Part shown: piece after piece, positions 44,912 to 58,115 of the stretch
How the letters are laid out: each line of letters begins with the position of its first letter
How positions within the stretch are numbered: the first letter of the stretch is position 1
DNA from: Zygnema cylindricum
Lineage: Eukaryota; Streptophyta; Zygnematophyceae; Zygnematales; Zygnemataceae
Length of the DNA: 64,000 nt
Assembly: GCA_037447655.1 (NCBI GenBank)
Contig: JBBHKE010000060.1
Coordinates: forward strand, 235,292 to 299,291
Direction of reading: 5' to 3'
Program-made: the position numbers and the translations under genes
The notes under the pieces: model-generated
The model's database searches: none
The model's input: the letters and a program-made list of their open reading frames with translations, nothing else
Told to the model about the DNA's origin: nothing

Positions 44912-46610
44912 TTTATAATTTCGTGAGAGGGAGAGGGAGAGGGAGAGGGAGAGGAAGGGGGAGAGGGAGATCTTAAATCTTTTAAGTTTTTTAAACATTT
45001 AAGATGAAGGTTTTTCATTTTATGTCCTCATTTGTGTTTTTTTTTGGTTTGTTTCGTCCTTTTTTTCATTTTTCTCTTTCGTGTTTTGTTTTCCCTGTAC
45101 TTGAACAATTTTCAATTGTGCTTTAATATTTCATATATATATAAAAAAAAAACTGTTTTTTTTTTGGTGACTTCCGTTGTGGCGAACACCATCTTTTCCA
45201 TATAAACTTTTCTTTTTGACTTTGTTGGCGGTCTTTTTTCCTTTCAAGGCTTGGAGCACAATTGTTCTTGCCGTGACTTGATGAATGGATTTATTTTATT
45301 AGGGCTTGAAATATTTTTTACTGTTTGGGAGAGTTTCTGAATGACTTCCCTCGTGTTCGTTGGACGTGTTCATCGGGGGGGTGGGGAACTTCCACTCCCC
45401 CAGTGGTCTCGACGAATGAAAGGGGAGCTTTCTCCTCGTTTTCCAATTTAAGTTTTTGTAGGTTGTTAAAGAGGGTGATGATGTTTTAGATATCCATGTA
45501 TTATTGATTAGTTTGCTTCCCTTAGCTTTCATTGGTTTGATTCTGGTTGTTTTGTGTCTTCTATTCACGCTTTTTGTTTTGCTCACTGGTCATTTTTTTT
45601 TTTTTTTTTTTTTTACTTTTTTTTTTTTTTTGTTTTTATTTTATTCATCTTTATTTTTTTTTATTTTTTATTTTTTTTTTTGTTTTTTTTTGTTTTTTTT
45701 ATACATATGTTCCCTGGTTTTCTCTGGTCTTTGTTGGTTTCCCCACATGTCTTATTTTGACATCATTATTTGTTTTTTTGCCAACCCTGTATTGTGGTGG
45801 TTTGTTATCAGGCAGTTTCTAAAAAAGGTTATTACTTAAAGCACACAACGGCAACAATGACTGGTTTTAACATGTTTAAAAGTTCATGATCCCTTCGTCT
45901 TTCATCTATAACCTCAATTTCGTATGACAATTTATACAGTCCCAGTGGACGGATGTTAAACCACTTTTTTAGGCGATAATTTTACCTAAATTCCCAAGTC
46001 ACTGAATAAACAAACATGTGATGTTACAACAGTCAAACATGGCTCATCTCTCATCATCATAAGCTCCACCAATCGCGATTTTTATTACCGATGATCAAAG
46101 AGTACGTCAAAGTGGCACTCACACATCGGTTCGGGCTAAAACTCACTTAAAAAACACTTTTGGAGCTAGAAAAGCATCTCGCACTCTCCGTTAATAAAGG
46201 TCCAAAATAACGTCACCTTAACACAATTTTTTCTAAATAATTAGAAACTCTATTTGAACAGAAACTCCCATACAAAACCTGTACGCTCATGTAATCTCGA
46301 GACATTAAGCTATTCCCACATCCAATTACCCAAATCGGGCTCTTCTTTTATGCCTCTCATCATTATCACTTTCAACATAACAAAACTCTTTCAACTTCCT
46401 ACGAATATTTCGACAGAAACCGTCGACAAAAAGACTTACGATTTCCATGTGGATAACGACAGTAGCAAAAAATGTTAACGAAAAACACCACAAAAAAAAA
46501 AATTAAAGAGAGAAAATCTCCTGTCAAAATTTTATCTTATTACAGATTATGGTCTCCTGAAACAAAAACTGGTGAAAAGGAAAGTACGGTGTCCATGACA
46601 AAAACTAACC
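44912..46610. other. Downstream flank of the protease gene: microsatellite and T-rich DNA
   Basis: A GAGAGG-type purine repeat lies at about 44924-44970 and a T-dominated tract at about 45593-45702. No gene is recognised. Phe-rich frames over the T tract and a 95-codon minus frame (45299-45586) lack recognisable motifs. The 3' untranslated region of the protease gene should extend leftward from 46610. Confidence 0.5.
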
Positions 46611-49600
46611 TCAAGGAGCCCTTATAGGATTTGGTCCAGAAATCCCACAACACTTCTTCCACTTTTTTCCTGACCCACAATTACAGAATTCATTCCTCCC
46701 TTGTTTTCCCTTCGAAACAACCGAATTCTCCTCCTTTCCACTCCGATCAAAACTTAACTTCCTTCCTGACCCTCTCTCTCCCTCCTGCTTTCGACCAGTT
46801 GTACCGTTCTCTTTTTTTCCGTGAGGCAAAAACCCCAAATCTTCATTTTTTTTCCCTGGAATCACTTTTTCCTCGGGGTTCGTTTTCTTAAAACTGGATT
46901 TCATAGACACTAGTTTTTGTGCGATGGCCCCAATTTCCTTATCTCCGACAAGATTCGCCTCTCCCTCCTCTCTCCCCCTCTCTCTCCCACCCTCCCTCTC
47001 TCTCTCCAAGTCCCCACTCGCAACTTCCTCAGGAAATTCCCAAATGTTACCATTTCCTTTCATTACTGACCCATTTCCCACTGCCTTACTATCACTCTTT
47101 TCTGAACCCAAAACCTTAATTTTTTTCAAGAATGAGGTATGTTCCAAATTATCCTCCAAACAAACTCCTCCTCCTCCTCCCTCTCTTAAGAGTCCCTTTA
47201 CCTCTCCTGACTTGGAAATCCCATTAACTGCAATTTTCCCATCAGTTCTGTGGTCCTCTATATAGTTATGATTGGGAGATTTATTAATACAGGTTTGAGA
47301 ATCCCCATTTTTTGACCCTTTCGGAGAAGGTTTAGCTACTTGTCTGTTTAAAAAACCTGGAGAAAAAGCTGGTTTAAGACTTGTTGTTTTCACATTGGAT
47401 TGAATTAGAGTTGACTTCAGAGTTGGTTTTAAAGGAGAGACGGTTTTAGGTTCTTGAGGAGTTGACGAGGAGGCAAGAGGAGAGGAGAGTGGAATTTCCG
47501 AAACGGGGGATGTTACATCTTTTTGTAAAAAAATTCTTCCTTTAAGTGTCTGTTCGATCGGTTCTGAAACAACGGAATGATTTTGACAATTTATTTTGTC
47601 CAATGAGATGAAAAGGTCGTCTTCCCTATTTTTGGGATCAAAAATCACTCTAGGAGGTTCTAAACTGTTTTCATTTCTCTCTTCTTGAATGTGATTTGGG
47701 CCGATAAAACCTCCACTTACATGATTTTTGTCTCTTATCCCATGCTCACATTCCCATAGTAACTGTCCTCCTCCTCCTCCTCCTCCTCCTCCTCCTCCTC
47801 CTCCTCCTCCTCCTCCTCCTCCTCCTCCTCCTCACTTCCAGAGGAAAAACTCTAGGGAAAGTCTCTATTCCAGAATCTCCCTCACCAGTTGTCTCCCTCT
47901 CCTTCTCCCTCTCTCTCTCCCCTCTGCTTTCACTCATCATTTCCTCTCCACTCCACTCTGCTTGTTCCACTTCCCTAAGCTTAAGCTCAACGTCTTTCCC
48001 GGACTCTAATCTCTCATATGTTTCCTTCACCTTTTCTTTTAAACCAGGAAGAGATTTTGTCTTCCCCTCACACTCCATTGGACACGTTTTTGCCTCTTTA
48101 ATAACTGATCCAGAAATGTCACAATTTTCAACACACATTCCTTCTTTTACCCCCATAACAGAATCCAACCTCTCCCTTTCCCTAAGTTCCTGAATTTCAA
48201 AACTTTCTTCTCCAATTGAGTTTTCCATTGTGTTTTCTTTTTCGCCATCGACTTCAGAACTCACGAAAACATCCGAGTGCTTAAATACAGGACTTTCACC
48301 TTCTATTTTTGAAAAAAAGGGTCCATTATTACTTATTAAACCATCCATTTCGAACATCTCATCTTGACTCCTCTCTGAATTTCTCGATTTATTTAGTAAG
48401 GTAGTGCCGTTTACTCCATCAAAAAAGCCATTTTTTTCTAAATTTGTGTTTGATTCCAAAATTTTATCTTCACTCTCTTTGATCGCAGAAATAGGAGCCG
48501 GTCTAGGATCTCTCCTGAAATTACCCATACCCATTTGTAAAATAGTTAGGTGATATATAAACCTAATATTTAATCAAGTCGCCTTTCGATAGCAACCATC
48601 GAAAATTTCCATCGTTTGCAAATGAATAACACAAAACAGAAGTTATCACGGTACTGATAGTAAACATGCATTTTTGTGAATGTTTTGTGAATGGAAAAAC
48701 AGTAAGAGTAAAGGTACATTTACTAGAAATAAGGAGAATAAATACCGGCAATGTAATTTCTTATCACTGTTTCTACAAAAATTTACTGATTCTTTTATAA
48801 AAAGTAATGGATGTACCTATTTTAATTTACTCACATATGCAAAAATCTGAAAGCAATCGCCAAAAACTCTCACTAACGCCTTTGTTCAAGACGAAAAAGG
48901 ACAAGGAACATCAGATACGGAAATCGCTCATCATAAAACGATGAAATGAAAAGAAAAGAAAGGAAAAGACAAAAAAAACAAAACAAACCTTAGAAGCCCT
49001 AAAATTCCTAAATCTCACCTGGCATAAAAAAGGAGATAAGCGCGCTGTTCCAATACTGTCTCCAAATCTGTCTCCGATACCTGAAAAACCTCAAAGAGAC
49101 TTCTTAACTTAGTATCTAAGTAAAAATGGACGACAAACATTGTACCTACGTAATGGACGACAAAAAAGGACAAAAAAAAACTGCCAATCACAACTCCATA
49201 CAAACCTGCATTCGCCTATACAGTGCATCAACGATTAAACAGCCAACAATTCTTGTTTCCCAATAATTAAAAAAAACAAAAACACGAGAAATCAAATCAA
49301 ATTTCCCACACTCACCTGACAATCATCTACTTTAAACCACCTTCCGAGAGAATCTTGCACAAAACAAACATAATGTCCAAAAAACGACGAATTAAACATG
49401 TCCAAATGTACTATTATTGCATAAAGATCATAAACTGGAGAATTTCCGGGCTCGGATTCTTTGCTCATATATGGAGAAATATGGAGCTCCGAAGGAAAAG
49501 AAACCCTCTTGTTTAGTTTTCCAAATCTCCCAGCCTGCATTCAAAACGAATAATCAGATTTGAAGGAGAAATTGAATGAAATAAAAGATACTTTTGAAGT

Positions 49601-52600
49601 TTTAAAATTTTTAAGTTTAAAACTACAAAAGCGGTTAGAAATGCAGCAACCTCCCATGTAGAGTCAATAATAAACAAAGCAGTTGGTGATATGGAAGGAA
49701 AACGGAGAAGAGAAAGAGAAATTAAAAGAAAAGGGATAGAAGAGAAAAGGATAAAATGAGAGCTGGTTGAGAGGGAGCGATCGAAAAAGAGAGCTGAAGA
49801 AAGGGAGAGAGAGGAGTGAGACAAGTGAGAGAAAAAAGACAGAGAAAACGTGCATATTGAAAATTCAACAAGAAAGAAAATAACAAACCAGCTGAAAGAA
49901 TGAAAATTTAAAATTGAACTTCACAAATATACCAACATGCATCAGTACATCAGTACATATGGATCCAAATATAAAAGATAATATGTAAATGGAAAATAAA
50001 AAATTATCCTTTATATTTAGTACTGAGAAAATTGCATGTCCTGTATAAACAAATGAAACATGTTCGAATTCATAAATATATAAAAAAAGAACTTATCAAT
50101 ATTATTACCTGAAAACGTTTCAAAGCAATTATTAAAATATTCGGACCAACTTCAATGGCCAGCCTCTTCCCGGCTCGAACATAACCTTTACACCTGACGG
50201 TGATAAAAACCCAAAAAATAAAAAAATAAGTTGCTCTAGGTTAGTCTGTTCCAAAGAAAACAAATGTCAGCTTCTCGTGTTTTCTATTCTTCAAATATAT
50301 TTGTTTCAAACCTTAATTCCCTGTTTCTCAATTCAATTTCCATAATAGGTACTCTAATTTCTGAGACAAATATTTGAAGAAAAGCGTCGACATTTATAAA
50401 CTTTACCTATCACATTTATACTTATTATCGCCGTCGAGCCACTCAGGAGAAGTAAATTGCTCGAGTCCTTCCTCCAATGATTGAATGGAGCCCTCTACCT
50501 CCACCGCTAAATCCAAAACACTCTCATATCGAGCCGACTCGTGATGACAAACCAGACATTGGACCTGTTTGTATACCAATCTCCAACCCAAAAAACAAAG
50601 GAAAAGACAAAAATCCCCTCACAGGACATTTCAACAAAGGAAAAAAAAACTTTCCGTTTTACTTCGTTGTTTGAAAGAAACAGGGGAAATATTTTTATCG
50701 AATCTTCAATGGAAGAAATAGAGGAAAAAAGCGCTACAAAGGTCTCAAAAAGTTCGGAAACAGAAAGAGGAATTTTCAAGATTTTCTCAGAGGAGTTTGC
50801 AAAGGAAATCAAGGCAATTTTCATTTAATTGGGACATTAGGAAACTTGCTAGAGTTTTTTCTACAAAAATACAGTCTAAGTGCGCAAAAAAATAATTTGC
50901 TGAGCTCAAAAGACGAAAGAAAAAAGAGTCAAATATTGCGGTTGGATAAAAACAGAAAGTTCCAAACTTTGCCACTCAAGTAAATGAACCTAGAAAAATG
51001 AAAACAACACCACGACTAATAGTGTGGGTAGTGTTTGCAAGTTCAATATTATGATATCGTTGAAAATCCACAGTATCTGCGGTACAATTTCCCCATACGT
51101 AAGTGCATCTAGAGTACTTCCACTTGCGGTTTTCCCATTTGGGAAATTTTTGAAAATAGATTATTATGGAAGATTATGCCAGTATATCCAAAGTTCCGTA
51201 CACATCCTAGACTCGTGACCAGATGTCGCCCATCACGTAGGTGTCAAAACGACATTCGTAATTGACCTGCTCCGGTTTAATTGCCACAGTCGACCATTCT
51301 TTTTCGGTACTGTACCAAAAGACCTAAAAAGGTTCCGTTTGGTGAGGACAGAGGTCGAGTTACAAAACCAACTTTTGTAACCCACGCACTTGGCTTTCCT
51401 AGGCATATTCTCACTCACCTTTTTCTGGTCATGTTTCAATCATCTTTTGATCATGCTAACGCAGTATTTGGTCAAATACCGGGAAACATGACCAAAAGAT
51501 GACTGAAACATGACCAAAAAAAGTATGAGTGAGAACATGCCTACCGAATTTACCGTAACTTGAGTGTTGCTGATGTCAGCGGCAACAAGGAATGGCATTT
51601 TTCCTTTACAAATCCTGCGTTTAAGCATTCTACAAAACATATTTTGTACAGACGGCGTTAAACAACGGTGAGCCATGAAAAAGTTTACACAAACGAGGTT
51701 TTTTGCCTAACTCAGAAAGAAAACCATAGGTGGGAGTACACCTACATTGATTCATCTAATATATTAGACAGTTGAGCTAATTCACCTAAGAAAACCATCA
51801 ATAGCATCCGTTCAATAATGGTGTGAACCACACTAACCTTTCACCTTCATAAAAGCTACAATCCATCACTCTTTACCTGTGTGTTTCTTTTTCGATGGAA
51901 AACTAGGACATCGTCTTAGCGTTACTAGTTAAAGGAGCGACAAAATGTCACCCAACACCAAACTAGCATTGCTGATTTTGATTCCATTATTAATAACAGT
52001 TATTTTACTCATAACCGCCACGAACAGTTTTCTTAACAAATTCTCCTCACCTTTGCTGAACAAGTTTCCTCCTTGTCCTATGTGTGTCTCCATGTTAGAG
52101 AGCTTCCGGAAAGAGAGTTTACCTGAGATTTCAAAACACCCCCAAAAATATGATGGATAAGACTCGTTTCTTGTGTGGCCAAGTCCAAATTTTTTTCTCC
52201 CCCGGATTCCGCCAAGCATACAGCTTGCATGGCATCCACTACAAACCTGGAAAAGAAACGAATAACAACGTGGGACAAGAATAAAACAAATATATACATA
52301 GTAAGGAAAAATAGCAATATCAGATGCCATCCACGAGAAATCTAATAAAAAACAAACAAAAACATGGAACAAGAATAACAATAAAAATAAAAACGAGATT
52401 AAAAATGATAAATAGAATTGAAAAGATAATAAAACGATTAAAACCAGAATGGGCAATCAGATCGAAGCATTGATTATTGGGAAGCCGTTAAACTACACAT
52501 CAATTTCTGGATAATTGCTACCAATGTAAATATCCACAAAAAATCCAAAAGCAACCAAAATAAAAAAAACTGGAAAACTAAGCTAAACCAGCAATGACCT

Positions 52601-55600
52601 ACAATGCAGTTTGTTTCTTGAACTAACAACAAGTATAAAAAATGAATGGCTTGAGCTTGACTAAATCCTGTTTCATATGCTTCAGAGAGAGAGGGAGAGA
52701 GAGAGAAGGAGAAGGGGAGGGGGAGGGAACGGGAGAGGGAGAGAGATGGAGAGGGAGAGGGAGAGAAAGGGGGAGAGAGAGAGGGAGAGAAAGAGGGAGA
52801 GAGAAAGAGAGAGTAAACCAATTCTACTCAAAAGTCATCTTCTCTGATAAACATCTCTTTGTCACAAATTCATGAATTTTCAGTATCTCTAAAGTGAAAA
52901 AAAATCAACAACTCATTCCATCTCCACAGCCTTAGTTGCAAAAACTTAATACAAAAAAGGAATACAAACTGTGCACATGGACATCCCCCAAAACAACCTA
53001 TAAGCTCTAAAACCAGTAATTCACAAACGTTCTCATGCCTGTCTCTAAGAAGACATTTCTTTATCTATCAATTGTCTACGTCATTTAATGTGTAATTTAC
53101 CTCATGAACTCATGAGCATCTTCTTGTTGTCCGTTTCCAAGACCATTTCCCCATGTCTGTAGGCCCTGGAGAACCGGTCGGGCCGAAAAAAGAGCTCCAC
53201 TTCCTCCTCCTCCTCTTCTTACTCGCTTCAAATGGACCTCCAGTTCACATAAAATACATGAGCTTCGTTTCTCACCTGTTTCCGCAAATATTCATAATTT
53301 ACATTTAGCATCACCTCCCTCCCATCACTAAAGCTGGGAAAAAATCAGGGTAAGTGATGCGAAAATATGCGACTACTTTTATAAGTACAGCGTGTATCGC
53401 TATTAGTTTTAACATTTTTTGCTCCACTTAAAACATCTTTTCTCCGCGCACACATGTCGGACTTTCGATGGGAGACCGCCAATCGGAAGGTGAGAATCTT
53501 ATCGTTCAATCGCAACCGTCGGATTAACAATCTGACGACTGTGCAAGGAAAAAAGATGTTTTAAGTTGAAAAAAAAACATTAACACTAATAGCGATACAC
53601 GGTGTACTGTCCCATGTCACTTGAAATTTCTATCGCATTCACACCCCAAGTTTCACATGTATTAAAAAATGTGTCAACTAAAAAAACGTGTAAGGTTTTG
53701 AATTAACAGTCCTCTTTAGTCAATGTATTTTACTTAGCATACAGCGTTTTCAATTACCGTTTTTTGAAAGTTGAGCATTTAGACTTCAAACCTACAGCAT
53801 TTTTGAAAAAAGGCCTTCAGGATAAAGAAAATAGACTTACAAAATCTGGAATGTGTTCCCTCCAATAGGAAAGCTGCCAAAGGTCGAGTATAAGTAAAAC
53901 ATTGGAGCACTGCATTAGCAAAACAGCTGAAAAAAAATCACACACAAAAACAGAAAAATGTAAAAACCATCGTCCTAACAATAAATGATTAGACAGTTGA
54001 ATGTAAAGTTTCTAGTTTCTTTTGCCCAAAGATAGTTAGACAGACAATATTTCCTTCAAAAGGGTAGAGATGTTACTATAGATTTTACTCCTTCACTAAA
54101 CATATAACCGCAAAACTGGCAAGTCGATGCTCATCATACGCTTGTAAAACAGAGAGAGAGAGAGAGAGGGGAGAGAGAGGAGAGAGGGAGAGAAGAGAGA
54201 GGGGGGGAGAGAGAGGAGGGAGAGGGAGAGAGAGGGAGAGAGAGGGAGAAAGGGAGAGAGGACGAGGGAGAGAGAGGAGGGAGAGGGAGAGAAGAGAGAG
54301 GGGGGAGAAACGGAGAGAGAGGAAGAGGGAGAGAGAGAGGCTTGCTTCAATGGTAATTTGATTTTTCTGTCCAATAAACTTGAACATAGATGCCTGATCA
54401 AACATACTGTTGTTATATAGCAACAAATTTCATGTTTCTTGCTACTACAAAATAACAATATATAGAAACCAGCATTCGACATGGGGTTTAAAAGAGGGTC
54501 CAAATGATCTCAAACATATGTGGGGGAGAAAGTTCAGTAAAAACGGTATTCTTTGGTACTTAACAAAGAAAATTGCAGTTCAAACAAAGTGCTCCTTGCT
54601 TTCTACTTTTTCATCTATTGAAAAAGTAGAAAGGCCCATCTATTGTCATGAAAATTACCGTAAACGCATACAACCCCCATGGACAGGGATTCATAACAAG
54701 GTGGCAAATCTGCCCCCCTCTATACTGATCTCTCCCTCTCTTTCCCCCCTCTATACTGATCTCTCCCTCTCTTTCCCTGTCACAACCGCAAATACTCTAA
54801 TTTGACCACGGTTTTGCTTATATGCAAGGTAGTCGGCACAAAAAATGCCACGAGCATCTCTTCCTCTCCCTTTCTCTCACGTTGTATGCATATATGGTAC
54901 AAGAAGCCAAGAGAAGATTGTCATTGAGAACTCTTAATTGTGGAAGGAAATAGGGAAACCACAATCTATGGAAGAGCAAAGATAAACCATGTAGTCAATG
55001 GTCGATTTGCCCGGTCAAAGCTCTCGTGACATGTGATGTAAGACAAAAAAAATCAAAATTTTGAGAGGGGCCACTATCATTCTTGAGGTTTTGTTGGCAA
55101 GAAAGAATGTGAAGGTTTTGGGCCGACTCCCGTAATAGTTCTGCTATCACAAATCTAAATAAGCTCCAATGAATCCAATCCAAGTCATGCAGACAAGGTG
55201 CAAGGACAATGAGATGCTAATACATGGTTATATTAAATATATGATGTATACATATATGTATATATGTATATATGTGTATATGTGTCTATGTGTCTATGTG
55301 TATATGTGTATATGTGTATATGTGTATATGTGTATGTGTATATATGTATATGTGTATATACATATATGTGTATATATGTACAATATGTATAATCTGTATA
55401 CATACAATATATATGTGCATACATATTTTATATGCATATATATGTATATATATGCATAAACGTAGATATGCATATATGTATAAATCCAGATATGTACATA
55501 GTATACATAATTCCCCCCTCCTCTCACCTGTTTCCAGTGTTGATAAGCCCTGTAGGACGTTGGTCCAGCTTATCCCACTGGCAAAATTCCAAAAACTTGT

Positions 55601-57565
55601 CATATGGAAACAGAATCTGTTCCACAAATGCAACCAGAGGTTCATCTGTTTAAATAAGGAAAATTTGATTCATATTTGAACACTTGAGGATTCGGCCGAT
55701 GATTTCAGTTCAATCAACCAAAAAGGAACTGCCACTAAAAATTATCACTTCAAACCTTCACAAATGAAAAAAAGGAAAGACCTAACATTGAAGATCATAA
55801 TCACTGAGTAACAAACGTTTCACAGACTGCTGAAGAGAAAAATTGGAGTCACTGTTTCCATAAATGATTTCCACACTAATCAATAAAATGTGAAGTAATG
55901 ATATGGACCTTCTTTTATCCTAATTCATGTGTTGAGTACAATTTGAACTGGTGTAAATCCCAGATATATTAGACATTTGAAAAAAAACCCATATGATTGA
56001 CCCAATGACAACTACGATTCAATAATCACGATAATAAGAATACTAATTTTGATGATAACGACAACAGTCACAACATTTACAAAAATTATTAAAGAACAAT
56101 AATAGGAAAAATAAAATAATCATATTTAATGTATCAACAATAGTGTTCTACTACATGTTGACAATTGTCAACAGGTAGTCAATTCAAAACTAAAATTGAA
56201 GCACGGTTACACTAACTTTGTTATGAAATTACATTTCAATCTTACAACTGCTAGCAAATAGTGATTTTGTTTTGCTTTTTTTAATAATATTAGTACTGAT
56301 AATAAAATAATAATAATAAAAATAACAATTATAACAACAAAACATTGCACCACCAAAAGAGCACAAAAAATAATAAGAATACTGACAATAACAAAAATTT
56401 AAGCATAATGTAGGTGGGTAAAATAACGTACCTTCTTTGGTATAGCAATGGATCCTTCCGATGTCAATGCCGGTCGAAGCTGTTGAGACGCTAAATTCAC
56501 ATTTCCAAATCGTTTATTTCCAGTTCTAGATCTCAATGTTGTGGAACTCTTTTTGGGAACACACTCTTTTTTGTGACCATCAGACCAATGTTTTCGCTGA
56601 CATATGTCTGAACTGAAATTGCAAAAAAGGTAAAGAAAAGAGAGACAACATGGAGAGGAATGAAAAGAAAAAGTGAATGAGAGGAAGAGGAGAAGAGAGG
56701 CGGAAAGGGGGAGGGTGGGAGAGACTAGATCCCTACCAACTGACGATAACGGACTTTAAGACCTTAACTTTTCGTCAACTTTTTTGTTGGCTGATTAGGT
56801 AAAAATGTAAAATGAAAAAATAAGAATCTAGGTCTTGATTCTGTGTGCGTGGATAAGTTAACAGAGCACAGATGTCTCAAAAATTGCGTAATCTCAAAAG
56901 GAATACATTATAGTTCAAATGTCCAAGAACAATTGAAAACACTAAATGCGGTTACCTCATACTATACGTGTATTATAATGTATGCATTTAGCATGAGGTA
57001 TGCACATTAAATTTAGCACATTTGGACTATATTCCTTTTCTTTTCTTGCAATAATGCAATTTTTGAAGATATCTATGCTCTGATAATTTATCCACAAACT
57101 GAAACACTATCTGTGGTTACCTCATACAATACGAGTACTGTACGCATATAGTATGGGATAGCCACATAGAGTTTCCAATTGTTTCAACGCATTTTAATTA
57201 AGGAATACATAAAGAAAAGAGGAAACTCACCAGTAACTTACGGACTTGCAACGAGAACACCGCAGTGTTGTCGCTCCTTTACAAATAAAACAATCACCGA
57301 TTCCAGAAAGAGATTCTTCAGAGACATTACTGTTTCCAAAGGATTTTGAAACACAGGAAATGCCAACTTCCATCATTGTCCTAAACCTAATTATGTAGAA
57401 ACGTAAGTTTTGTCGAGAAAACGAAGGAAAAAAAGATTTAAAGAATGGAAGGAGACAGTAGACTATGTAAAGGATGAGAAGGAAAACTGTGACGAAAAAA
57501 CAACCATTTGAAAACGAAGGAAAAGAGGAAAAAAAAAGAGACGAAAAAAAATCAAAGAAGTGCAT
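46611..57565 (-). CDS. Ubiquitin-specific protease with membrane anchor, MYND finger and SEC-C motif (about 12 exons)
   Basis: Exons inferred by eye with GT-AG borders and matching phases: 57231-57565, 56432-56612, 55528-55616, 53841-53926, 53101-53275, 52123-52246, 50407-50564, 50109-50193, 49316-49534, 49019-49080, 47836-48514, 46611-47762. They give 1114 residues. A hydrophobic helix (21-42) would anchor the N terminus. A MYND zinc finger spans 92-129 ([12 protein letters not shown] ... [14 protein letters not shown]). The USP domain has the Cys box [17 protein letters not shown] (catalytic Cys203), the QQEDAHEF block, ALKRFQ, and the His box GHYVCF (His465) with WFKVDD (Asp481 or 482). 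It should remove ubiquitin from proteins. The order anchor-MYND-USP is that of the plant UBP15/16 group. A long low-complexity C terminus ends in the SEC-C motif [14 protein letters not shown] (from 1091), a zinc-binding motif I do not associate with that group. Alternative starts are Met64/65. The acceptor of exon 3 and the 47763-47835 intron are the least certain joins. Confidence 0.85.
47763..47835 (-). repeat. GGA/CCT trinucleotide microsatellite, probable 73-bp intron
   Basis: On the minus strand GTGAGGAGG... runs through more than 20 GGA units to ...GACAG. Removing it joins ...PLE to LLWECEH in frame and keeps the downstream exon with the SEC-C motif. Reading through gives poly-Arg and an early stop (at 47746). 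Confidence 0.65.
51395..51550. repeat. Foldback element in an intron of the protease gene
   Basis: Arms of about 48 bp: CTCACTCACCTTTTTCTGGTC to CATCTTTTG on the left, and its near reverse complement on the right (CAAAAGATGACTGAAACATG to GAGTGAGAAC). No coding capacity. Confidence 0.7.
52683..52815 (+). repeat. Purine (GA-rich) microsatellite in intron
   Basis: An almost pure A/G strand of GAGAGG, GGGAGAGA and similar units, in the intron between exons 5 and 6 of the protease gene. Confidence 0.9.
53385..53607. mobile_element. MITE, TACACCG-terminus family (intronic)
   Basis: The left end GTACAGCGTGTATCGCTATTAG and the right end CTAATAGCGATACACGGTGTAC are inverted copies. The inverted similarity continues inward (AAAACATCTTTTCTCC versus AAAAAAGATGTTTT). 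223 bp, in the intron between exons 4 and 5. Confidence 0.85.
54151..54341 (+). repeat. Purine (GA-rich) microsatellite in intron
   Basis: About 190 bp of nearly uninterrupted purines (GAGAGAGG, GGGAGAGA and variants, with one CGGAG and one GACGAG break) in the intron between exons 3 and 4. Spurious Leu/Ser-rich frames on the other strand come from it. Confidence 0.92.
55235..55500 (+). repeat. TATATG/TGTATA microsatellite in intron edge
   Basis: Alternating TATATGTG and TATGTATA units next to exon 3 of the protease gene (exon ends at 55528). Tyr/Ile-rich frames over it are artefacts. Confidence 0.9.
56853..57090. repeat. Foldback element in intron 1 of the protease gene
   Basis: The left arm (ACAGAGCACAGATGTCTCAA to TTATAGTTCAAATGTCC) and the right arm (GGACTATATTCC to AGATATCTATGCTCTG) are imperfect reverse complements. 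Inner inverted repeats include CTCATACTATACG. Confidence 0.6.
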
Positions 57566-58115
57566 TCGAACGCGGAGGAGAGAAAAGGAAACTGAATTGG
57601 AGCGAAAAAGACATGTGAAAATAACAGCAGGAAAACCCTAAAATAAACAAAATTCTTTTGCTTTCGACAAGTGGCGGTTTTACTTATTCGTCATTCGCTT
57701 ACATGCTGGAAGAGAAAGAAAGACGGGAAAAAGATTCGAAAAAAAATAACAAAATCTTGACGCGAAACATTGTATCCATGGCTCATGACTGAATCAAATG
57801 TCTTGGAAAGAATGGATAAGACTACACTCCACTTTAGGAAATAGCGTGGACCACTCTAAGTCCAGTGAAGATTTTTTAGCTGTTAGATTTGAAGTCTACA
57901 GTTCCACAGTTTCACTTGCATATCGAGCATAGCGATTGGAAACCAGGTACGGTCAGATGTGAACTGGTACCTAACAGGTGAATCGGAATCGTTGAATGTT
58001 TTACACGACGGTAAAGATTCCAGTATAGCACAGATACTGTAGTTGCTGCTATCGTGCAGTTTCCGTACACTTTACTGGTGATACAAGGAAATAGCAGAAC
58101 TACGGAAGTTACAAA
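57566..58115 (-). promoter_or_regulatory. Upstream region of the protease gene with telobox
   Basis: On the + strand AAAACCCTAAAATAAAC occurs at about 57632-57648, some 70 bases upstream of the predicted start codon. AAACCCTAA is a plant telobox motif. No clear TATA box was identified. Confidence 0.4.

Noticed and set aside
45504-45839. Phe-rich open frames over the T tract
   Set aside because: They are products of a homopolymer-like sequence without any motif or start context.
47746-47830. Poly-Arg reading through the GGA/CCT repeat
   Set aside because: It leads to an early stop and drops the SEC-C exon. A GT-AG intron spanning the repeat keeps the frame, so the poly-Arg is probably not translated.
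51945-52160. Plus-strand 71-codon frame starting with a hydrophobic segment
   Set aside because: It overlaps exon 6 of the protease gene on the opposite strand and has no recognisable motif.
54085-54503. Leu/Ser-rich frames opposite the purine microsatellite
   Set aside because: They come from a GA repeat within an intron.
55169-55679. Tyr/Ile/Cys-rich frames near exon 3 of the protease gene
   Set aside because: They derive from the TATATG microsatellite. Only the short exon at 55528-55616 in another frame is supported.
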